From Saccharopolyspora flava (GTDB lineage: Bacteria > Actinomycetota > Actinomycetes > Mycobacteriales > Pseudonocardiaceae): a stretch of DNA of 64,000 nt. Numbering within the stretch: the first letter of the stretch is position 1; every line of letters begins with the position of its first letter. The DNA lies in assembly GCF_900116135.1 (NCBI RefSeq), contig NZ_FOZX01000002.1:639959-703958 (forward strand), given 5' to 3'. Positions 8,232 to 14,594 of the stretch are shown here, one piece after another. The notes under the pieces are model-generated. The model searched no databases, had not been told where the DNA came from, and saw only the letters and a list, made by a program, of their open reading frames with translations. The position numbers were made by a program, and so were the translations under genes.

Positions 8232-9074
8232 CTACAGGAGACCGGTCTCGGTGAGCGCTCCCCGGATGACCTCCAGCTCGCCGTCGTCGGCCGCCACCAG
8301 CGGCAGCCGCGGCTCGCCGACCCGGTGGCCGAGGAGGTTCAGCGCCGCCTTCACCGGGATGGGGTTGGTGGTGACGCCCAGCGCCGAGTAGAGCGGCTTG
8401 AGGCTCGCGTCGATCTCGGCGCGGCGGGCCGGGTCGGTGACCATCTGCTTCATCTGCGGCCCCACCAGGTGGCTGGCGACCAGGATGCCGCCGAGCGCGC
8501 CGAGGTCCAGGGCCTGGGCGAAGCCGTCGTCGTTGCCCGCGTAGAGGCCGAGGCCGTCGATCTGGGCGAGCGCGTCGTTGTCGGCCTGCTTGACGTAGTC
8601 GAGGCCGTCGACCTGGCCCAGCTCGCGCAGCAGGTCGTGGTCCAGCGACAGCCCGATCCGCGACGGGACGTTGTAGAGCACCACCGGCTTGTCGGTGGCC
8701 TTGCCGATCTCGGTGAAGTGCCGCACCAGACCGCGCCGGTTCGGCTTGTTGTAGTACGGGGTCACCGACAGGATGCCGTCCGCGCCGATCTCGGTGCAGC
8801 GCTCGGTCATCCAGCACGCGTGCGCGGTGTTGTTGGAGCCCGTCGAGGCGATCACCGTGACGCCCTCGGGCCGTTCGCCGACGGCCAGCTCGACCAGCCG
8901 CAGGTGCTCGGCGTCCGACAACGTCGGCGCCTCGCCGGTCGTCCCGCACACCACGACCCCGTCGGAGCCGTTGTCCAGCAGGTGCCGGAACAGGGTCAGG
9001 AAGGCTTCTTCGTCGACCTTCTGCCGGTCGTCGAACGGGGTCACGATCGCGGTGATCACGCTGCCGAGAGACAT
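8232..9074 (-). CDS. dapA: 4-Hydroxy-tetrahydrodipicolinate synthase family (DapA)
   Basis: 280 residues from the ATG at 9074; an in-frame GTG at 9095 is the alternative. It is a class I aldolase-type TIM barrel. Key residues can be read: GTTGEAPTLS (Thr), TPYYNKPN (Tyr), LYNVPSRIG (Arg) and YVKQADND with the Schiff-base Lys. DapA condenses pyruvate and aspartate semialdehyde in lysine/DAP synthesis. The active-site arginine loop NVPSRIG differs from the DIPGR form that I recall for mycobacterial DapA, so a paralogue in the same superfamily is possible. It follows the DUF3159 gene closely, so the two are probably co-transcribed. Confidence 0.85.
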   Translation of the reverse strand: MSLGSVITAIVTPFDDRQKVDEEAFLTLFRHLLDNGSDGVVVCGTTGEAPTLSDAEHLRLVELAVGERPEGVTVIASTGSNNTAHACWMTERCTEIGADGILSVTPYYNKPNRRGLVRHFTEIGKATDKPVVLYNVPSRIGLSLDHDLLRELGQVDGLDYVKQADNDALAQIDGLGLYAGNDDGFAQALDLGALGGILVASHLVGPQMKQMVTDPARRAEIDASLKPLYSALGVTTNPIPVKAALNLLGHRVGEPRLPLVAADDGELEVIRGALTETGLL

Positions 9075-9105
9075 GTGCGCATTGTGCGCCCGCACCCCGG
9101 AGGTG

Positions 9106-9765
9106 TCACGCCGCGGGTTCCCTCGGGTGACGCATGCCCGGGTGATCCTCCGGCAGCGAGCGGCGCAGCACCCACCAGCTCGCCGCGACGCACACCGCCA
9201 CCAGCGGCCAGGTCAGCACGACCTGCGCGATCGTCAGCGGCCCGGTCGCCCCGGCCAGCCACAGCGGGATGAACACCACCAGCCGCACGACGTACTGCCC
9301 GACCCACACCCAGCTGGCGCGGCTGTAGCCGCGCACCAGATCGGGGTCGCGCCGCCACTTGCGGCCCTGCCCCAGCGCGACGCCGACGACGACGCCGAGC
9401 AGCGGCCAGCGGATCGCGATGCTGGTCATCCAGGCCAGCGCGCTCAGCGCGTTGCTGGCCAGGCGGGGCAGGAAGAAGTCCGCGGCGTCACCGGTGCGGA
9501 TCGCGATGAGCGCACCCAGCATCACCGCCAGAAGGCTGATCAGGACCGCCAGCGGCCGGGCTCCCCGGGAGAGGCGGAAGCCGCCGATGAGGGCTCCGAC
9601 GACCACCGCGGCGGCGCCGCCGATCACGATCGACTCGCCGCCGAAGAACCAGCCGGCGCCGAAGGCGATGGGCGGGAGGCTCGCGTCGATCGCGCTGCCG
9701 CGGCCGCCGAGCAACCGCATGAACGAGTCGCGGTCGTCCCGCTCGATGTCCGTCTCCTGCGTCAC
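9106..9765 (-). CDS. DUF3159 membrane protein
   Basis: 219 residues, GTG start at 9765. The pattern matches DUF3159, an actinobacterial family: a short charged N-terminus with SFMRLLGGRGSAIDASLP, then about six membrane spans, with the hallmark GYSRASWVWVGQYVVRLVVF between spans four and five. Function is unknown. Its stop lies 10 bases before an in-frame GTG of dapA, so translation may be coupled. Hydrophobic segments and family motif are seen; nothing indicates a substrate. Confidence 0.85.
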   Translation of the reverse strand: MTQETDIERDDRDSFMRLLGGRGSAIDASLPPIAFGAGWFFGGESIVIGGAAAVVVGALIGGFRLSRGARPLAVLISLLAVMLGALIAIRTGDAADFFLPRLASNALSALAWMTSIAIRWPLLGVVVGVALGQGRKWRRDPDLVRGYSRASWVWVGQYVVRLVVFIPLWLAGATGPLTIAQVVLTWPLVAVCVAASWWVLRRSLPEDHPGMRHPREPAA

Positions 9766-9824
9766 GACACTAAGCCTGCCCTAAGTCCCGGCCGAACCAA
9801 AATGTCCGATCCCGGTCTCCAGCT

Positions 9825-10550
9825 CTACCCGAGTTGGCGGGCGCGTTCCACCAGGGTCGCGATCTCGGCGGCGATGGTCGGCTTGTCGGCGGGCTGGCAG
9901 GCGACGGCGTCCTGGCCGTCGACCCGCTCCCCCTGCATCGCGTAGCGGCCCTGATCGGTGTCGAACCAGATGAGGTGGGGCACCCGCGCCCGGCGGGCCC
10001 CGGCGACGACGAAGTGGCCGAAGCGGAACTTGGGTCGCGAGGTGACCGCGCGCAGCTCCGGCAGGCCCTCGATGTCTGCGTCGGCGGGCATCCCGCCGCG
10101 CCGGTCGGCGACCGCGCGCAGCGCGGGCCCGGAACCGACGGGCGCGTCCGGGAGCAGGTCGGCGGCGGTGCGCGGCAGCGTGCTCGGCGACAGGAAGGTC
10201 ATCCGCATGCCCCGGCCGTCGAAGACGCCGAGCACCCCGACCTCACCCGTGGCCACGACCCGGGCCGCGAGCCGGTAACCTGCGCGGACGTCGAGCAGCC
10301 CGGACGCGGCGATCGACACCTCGGAGCTGCACAGCAGGTAGAGGGCGTCCTCGACCTCCGGTTCCGGGCGGCCGTTGCGGGCCAGGCCGGTGGACTCCAG
10401 CTCCTGCCAGACGCGCTGGGCGACCTGGTTGCGGTCCTCGGGCAGCTCGGCGATGCGCGGCAGCTCGAACGGGTACTGCCGGACGGCGAGGTTCAGCTGC
10501 TCACCGAGCAGGTCGACCGCGGGGGCCGACAGGGTGATCGTCTCAACCAT
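9825..10550 (-). CDS. ESX secretion-associated EspG-family protein
   Basis: About 241 residues. The opening TLSAPAVDLLGEQLNLAVRQ followed by YPFELPRIAE is the typical start of EspG proteins, cytosolic chaperones that hold PE/PPE or WXG100-type substrates of type VII secretion. The later blocks GVLGVFDGRGMRMTFLSP and RRARVPHLIWFDTDQGRYAM also fit. The ATG at 10550 is preferred; a GTG one codon earlier also exists. The upstream gene in the same direction encodes a huge proline-rich protein that may be its partner. No ESX core gene is in the window. Confidence 0.82.
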   Translation of the reverse strand: MVETITLSAPAVDLLGEQLNLAVRQYPFELPRIAELPEDRNQVAQRVWQELESTGLARNGRPEPEVEDALYLLCSSEVSIAASGLLDVRAGYRLAARVVATGEVGVLGVFDGRGMRMTFLSPSTLPRTAADLLPDAPVGSGPALRAVADRRGGMPADADIEGLPELRAVTSRPKFRFGHFVVAGARRARVPHLIWFDTDQGRYAMQGERVDGQDAVACQPADKPTIAAEIATLVERARQLG

Positions 10551-10594
10551 CACAGCTCACATTTCGCGTTGGCGGTACCCGGTGTTATCAGTGC

Positions 10595-10680
10595 GTGGTT
10601 CGTGCGGGCCCAGTCCGTGTGGACGCAGTTGGTGCGGGCCCTGTTCATGTGGACGTGGTTCGTGCGGGCGCGGTTCGCCC
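10595..10680. repeat. 30-base tandem repeat, almost three units
   Basis: Units at 10595-10624, 10625-10654 and a partial one at 10655-10680 share TTnGTGCGGGCC and CnGTnCnTGTGGAC. It fills the gap between the proline-rich gene and the EspG gene on the minus strand. It could be a spacer or leader element; no function is visible. Confidence 0.75.
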
Positions 10681-10711
10681 CGGGACGCGGCGTCCCGGGG
10701 TCACCCGCCCG

Positions 10712-12889
10712 TCAGAAGTCCCGGAAGCTCGCCGGGGACTCGCCGAGCACCGGCGGCGCCACGAGCCGGCCGCCGTCATCGTCGTCCCACAGCTCGTCGG
10801 CCTCGATGAGGAACTGCGGCACGGCACCGCTGCCGGACTCGCCCGGCTTGTAGCCGGACCCGGCGCGCAGGTCGTCACCGCCGTCGCGGCGCTCCTCCTT
10901 GAAGTCCTCGGCCGACCACGAGGTGTTGCGCCCGTAGCCGGGACGACCCGCGCTGCTCGATCCCGCGCCTGCCGATCCCATCGGCCCGAACCCGCCGTCG
11001 GCCCGCTCGGTGACCTTCGGCGTCCGCACCGTCCGGGTCTTCGGCCGCTGCTGCTCCTGCCGCTGCTCCGGCGCTTCCGGCGGCTGCTGCGCGCGCTGAG
11101 GCGCGGGCACCTGCGGAGCAGCCGGGCCGGGCCGCGGCGGCCCGGGCGGCTGCGACATCGGCGGCTGCGACACCGGCGGTTGGGGCCCGGACTGCTGCTG
11201 AGCAGGCGGAGGCGGAACCGGCGCGGACTGCTGCGGCGCAGGAGCCTGCGGCCCGGACGGCTGCTGGCCGACCGGCGGTTCCACCGGCTGCTCCGCCTGA
11301 GGCGGCGGCATCGGAGGCCCGGCCGGACGCGCCGGAGGCGGCCCCACCGGCGGCGCCCCCTGGGGACGCGGCGGCCCACCGTTCCCAGCCCCAGGCATCC
11401 CCGCAGGAGGCGACGAAGGCGACAACGGCGGCTGCGCCCCCGAAGGCGCCTGACCCTGCGGACCCGAGGGCGGTTGCCCCTGCGCTCCCGAAGGCGGCTG
11501 CGGACCCGACGGAGGCTGACCCTGCGGACCCGACGACGGCTGCGTCCCGGAAGCGGGCTGCGGCCCGGAGGACGACTGCGGTCCCGAAGGTGGCTGCGGA
11601 CCCGACGGTGTCTGCGGTCCGGAAGGCGTCTGGGCCTGCGGTCCCGACGCCGGTCCCGGTCCCCCGGACGGAGGTCCCACCTGCGGCATCGGCCCGCTCG
11701 GCGGCCCCGGCGGAAGCCCCGGAGGAGGTCCCATCGGTCGCGGACCCGACGGAGGACCCGAGGGGGTCCTGTTCTGTGGTGGGGGCGAAGTTTTCATGAA
11801 AACTTCCCCCTCCGAGAACGACGGATCCGAAAGAGGACCTTCGTGACCTGGGGTTTCCGAGGTCGGTGCGGGTGCGTGGCGGGGTGGGGAAGTTTTCATG
11901 AAAACTTCCCCACCCGAGGGAACCTCGGGTCCGGGTGGAGGGGGAACGTCCGAGTTCCGGGGGTTCGGTGCCTGCGGGATCGGACCACTCGAAGGACGGT
12001 CCACCGGACGTCCGTCCACCGGACGGTCCGACGGAGGTGCGTCCACCGGGGACACCTCCGGAAGAGGTGCGTCCGCGAGCGGTGGGTCAGGCAGGCGTCG
12101 TCCGTCGGCGCGAGGTGCGTCCGACAGAGGTGCGTCGGGCAGTGGGGTGTCTGCTGAGGGGGTGTCTGAGAGGGGGCCTCGGAGGACTCCGTCTCGGACT
12201 TGGCGGCCGGTTTCCGGGGTGGGGACCGGGGCGGGGTTCGACATCGGGGTCGCCGCCGGGCCGGAAGTCGGTGCGGGGCCGTGGTTCTCGGACGGCGGGA
12301 GCAGCGATCCGCTCAGCTTCGGGCCTTCCGGGCGGCCGTGGCGCGGTTCGTCCGACTCCGCGAGGGAGCCAGACAGCCCGGCGGATCCCGACAACACGGC
12401 GGAACCGGGCAGCCCGGCGGAACCCGGCAGGTCGGCGGGCCCGGGGAGGTCGGCGGGCTCGGGCGCCGGGGGTGCCGGCTGCGGCGGGGCTCCGCCGCCT
12501 AGGTCGCCGGAGAGCGAGGGGAGCCCGCCGGTCGACGGGCGCGAGGGCTCGGGGCGGGCGTGCCCGGAGCCCGCTCCGCGCTGCTCCTGCTCGAAGCGGT
12601 CCGGGAGCTGTTCGGCGCGCTGCCAGAAGGCGAACGGGTGCGGCTCGGCGGCGAGCGCGGCCAGTTCGGCGCGCACGTCGAAGCGTCCCGGGCGCTGTGC
12701 GGGCGGACCCGGGCGCGCGGGAGGTGCGGGAGGCGCGGGCGGAGGTCCGCCCGGCCCGGCGTCGCTGAGCGATCCGCGCAGCGGTGGTTCGGCTCGGCGC
12801 CTGCCCCCGGTCTCGGGACCACCCCGCCGGTTCGGCGCCTCGAAGCCCGCCGGCCCCGGCGCGGACGCCGGATTCTGCGGTGCCGTCAC
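10712..12889 (-). CDS. Very proline-rich protein of unknown function, upstream of EspG gene
   Basis: About 725 residues from the GTG at 12889, which has GGGGGA upstream. No signal peptide is seen. The N-terminal third has one folded-looking piece, FDVRAELAALAAEPHPFAFW, followed by Ala/Asp/Pro repeats such as DLPGSAGLPGSA. The middle is a run of about 20 SGPQ-type repeats. The C-terminus is conserved-looking and acidic, with FLIEADELWDDDDGGRL and ESPASFRDF. Two family A palindromes lie inside the gene and both encode EVFMKTS in the same frame. Position before an EspG gene suggests a link to ESX, but I see no PPE or WXG100 domain. Confidence 0.75.
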   Translation of the reverse strand: MTAPQNPASAPGPAGFEAPNRRGGPETGGRRRAEPPLRGSLSDAGPGGPPPAPPAPPARPGPPAQRPGRFDVRAELAALAAEPHPFAFWQRAEQLPDRFEQEQRGAGSGHARPEPSRPSTGGLPSLSGDLGGGAPPQPAPPAPEPADLPGPADLPGSAGLPGSAVLSGSAGLSGSLAESDEPRHGRPEGPKLSGSLLPPSENHGPAPTSGPAATPMSNPAPVPTPETGRQVRDGVLRGPLSDTPSADTPLPDAPLSDAPRADGRRLPDPPLADAPLPEVSPVDAPPSDRPVDGRPVDRPSSGPIPQAPNPRNSDVPPPPGPEVPSGGEVFMKTSPPRHAPAPTSETPGHEGPLSDPSFSEGEVFMKTSPPPQNRTPSGPPSGPRPMGPPPGLPPGPPSGPMPQVGPPSGGPGPASGPQAQTPSGPQTPSGPQPPSGPQSSSGPQPASGTQPSSGPQGQPPSGPQPPSGAQGQPPSGPQGQAPSGAQPPLSPSSPPAGMPGAGNGGPPRPQGAPPVGPPPARPAGPPMPPPQAEQPVEPPVGQQPSGPQAPAPQQSAPVPPPPAQQQSGPQPPVSQPPMSQPPGPPRPGPAAPQVPAPQRAQQPPEAPEQRQEQQRPKTRTVRTPKVTERADGGFGPMGSAGAGSSSAGRPGYGRNTSWSAEDFKEERRDGGDDLRAGSGYKPGESGSGAVPQFLIEADELWDDDDGGRLVAPPVLGESPASFRDF
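11787..11806. repeat. Palindromic repeat family A, copy 3, inside a gene
   Basis: Perfect core GAAGTTTTCATGAAAACTTC with GGGGGC before and CCCC after. It lies in the proline-rich gene and reads E-V-F-M-K-T-S in that frame. It is 102 bases from copy 4, a whole number of codons. Confidence 0.92.
11889..11908. repeat. Palindromic repeat family A, copy 4, inside a gene
   Basis: Perfect core with flanks GGGGTGGG and CCCCACCC that extend the palindrome to about 11881-11915. It reads E-V-F-M-K-T-S in the frame of the proline-rich gene, as copy 3 does. Its flanks match those of copy 2 at 6099. Confidence 0.92.
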
Positions 12890-13370
12890 GATTCCCCCAG
12901 CTGTAAAGGAAGGTTGCGGAGACCGACGATCAGAGTCGCGGCCACAACGGAATCGACGCAATGCCCCATGTCGTCGTTCCCCATCAACCGGCCACGACGG
13001 CGAGAGCGCGCAGCGGCCGCTCCGGCGTCCTGCGAGCGGACGCGCGTCGAGCTGTGACCTGCAGCGATCGCGTCATCGTGGGCTCCCTTGTCACTTCTGT
13101 TACCGCCGAAGGACACTAGCAGCTGACGTTCACCCGTATCGGTGTTTCCCATCAAGATCCGACCTCTCGGCCGACCGGCGAGCGGATTCCCCGCTCGTCA
13201 AGGAAAGGCCTCGTTTCGATCAAGTCAACCGACCAATCGGACATATTTTCTAGACTGGCCAGTGCCGTTAGTCACTCGCCGGGAACCTTCGGTGGCGTAG
13301 GTACGTTCCGGAGAGCCACTGTTGATTGGGCACCAACACGAGGTGGGGAAGAGCAGGGAGGACGAGCGAC
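12890..13370. other. Divergent intergenic region, about 480 bases, no convincing gene
   Basis: Lies between the starts of the proline-rich gene and the SGNH hydrolase gene, so it should hold both promoters. The part near 13235-13255 is AT-richer (GACATATTTTCTAGACT) and is the best place for a promoter. A small frame on the minus strand (12886-13155) exists but has no family features and overlaps the proline-rich gene's start. I see no repeat or RNA here. Confidence 0.55.
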
Positions 13371-14153
13371 ATGGGATCGGGGCGCTGGGACAGCTTCATC
13401 GCGCTGGGTGACAGCTTCACCGAAGGTCTGGCCGATGCGACGGAGGAGCACGACGTCTACCGAGGCTGGGCCGATCGGCTGGCGACGCACCTCGCCGAGC
13501 AGAACCCGGATCTGCGCTACGCCAACCTGGCGGTGCGGGGGAAGCTGATCCGCCAGATCGTCACCGACCAGGTCCCGCAGGCCATCGCGCTCGAACCGTC
13601 GCTGGTCGCGCTGACCGCGGGCGGCAACGACATCATCCGGCCGGGCAGCGACCCGGACCTGGTGGCCGCGCTGTTCGACGACGCGGTCGCCCGCATCCGC
13701 GCGACCGGCGCCGACGTGCTGATCGGCACCGGTTTCGACACGGCCGGCACCCCGGTGCTCAAGCACGTGCGCGGCAAGATCGGCACCTACAACTCGCACC
13801 TGCGCTCGATCGCCGACCGGCACGGCTGCTACGTCATGGACCTGTGGTCGATGCGCGTCCTGCAGGACCCGCGCGCCTGGTGCGAGGACCGGCTGCACCT
13901 GTCCGCCGAGGGCCACCGCCGCGTCGCGCTGCGCGCCTGCGCGGCCCTGGGCGTGCCCACCGCCGAGGACTGGAACGAGCCCTGGCCGGACCTGGACGAG
14001 CGCAGCTGGCAGGAGCAGGCCGCCGAGGACATCAAGTGGGCCCGCGAGTACCTCGCCCCCTGGATCAGCCGCCGCCTCCGAGGCGTCTCCAGCGGAGACG
14101 GCCGCACGGCCAAGCGCCCCTGCCTGGAAAAGCTGCCGACGAACTGCGGATAA
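13371..14153 (+). CDS. SGNH/GDSL hydrolase
   Basis: 260 residues. Block I FIALGDSFTEGL holds the catalytic Ser, block III TAGGND holds the oxyanion Gly/Asn, and block V DRLHLSAEGH holds Asp and His. It lacks a signal peptide and so should be cytoplasmic. Members of this family are esterases or lipases of varied substrate. AGGGAGG lies 10 bases before the ATG at 13371; a TTG at 13326 would extend the frame but has no support. The end of the gene is Arg/Lys-rich. It is monocistronic, with a terminator just downstream. Confidence 0.9.
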   Translation: MGSGRWDSFIALGDSFTEGLADATEEHDVYRGWADRLATHLAEQNPDLRYANLAVRGKLIRQIVTDQVPQAIALEPSLVALTAGGNDIIRPGSDPDLVAALFDDAVARIRATGADVLIGTGFDTAGTPVLKHVRGKIGTYNSHLRSIADRHGCYVMDLWSMRVLQDPRAWCEDRLHLSAEGHRRVALRACAALGVPTAEDWNEPWPDLDERSWQEQAAEDIKWAREYLAPWISRRLRGVSSGDGRTAKRPCLEKLPTNCG

Positions 14154-14594
14154 GAAAGACCAACCCACGTCAGGCAAGCACCGAAGGTGCTTTCTCTTTC
14201 ACCACCTAAGACGCTTGCACCGCCGCGGGTTCTGAGCGCTTTCGTGGCGAGTACGCCGTGACGCCGTGTATTGGCATACATAAGGAGCGGCGCACGGAGT
14301 CCACGGAAGCGCTCAGGTTCCGCTACCCGCACCGCCAAGCAAAGGGACCACAAAAAGAAACGAGCACTCGGGCGGCTCCCCCGAACCGTCCGAGCGCTCG
14401 TCACATCCCCCCGCACCCGGCTGGCCGGATGCCCCTGCGGTCGTCCCGACCGCGGACGGCCGGGACGACCGGGGCGACAATCCCCCCTTGGACTCCCCCC
14501 AGAGCCGCCCGTGCGCGGATCAAGCACGGATCGATCCGCACGATCAAGTTCCCAGGCGGCCCTACACGTCCGCTAAACGCGCGCTAAACGGTCG
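14154..14594. other. Convergent intergenic region, about 440 bases, no gene seen
   Basis: Holds the terminator at 14176-14192 and a second hairpin, GGTCGTCCCG at 14439-14448 pairing with CGGGACGACC at 14461-14470, which may end the AfsR-type gene. The rest has no open frame with family features and no repeat seen elsewhere in the window. Confidence 0.6.
14176..14200 (+). terminator. Terminator of the SGNH hydrolase gene
   Basis: AAGCACC, loop GAA, GGTGCTT, followed by the T-rich tail TCTCTTT. It lies 23 bases after the stop codon and is a classical rho-independent form. Confidence 0.88.

Noticed and set aside
11440..11660. CRISPR-like or tandem-repeat array in the proline-rich gene
   Set aside because: The repeats are degenerate codon-level SGPQ units within an open reading frame, without spacers of even length or conserved repeats.
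9825..12889. A complete type VII (ESX) secretion locus
   Set aside because: Only an EspG-like gene is present. I found no EccC, EccB, EccD, mycosin or WXG100 gene in the window.
12886..13155. An 89-residue minus-strand frame upstream of the proline-rich gene
   Set aside because: It has no family features or ribosome site and overlaps the start of the better-supported gene. It lies where the promoter should be.
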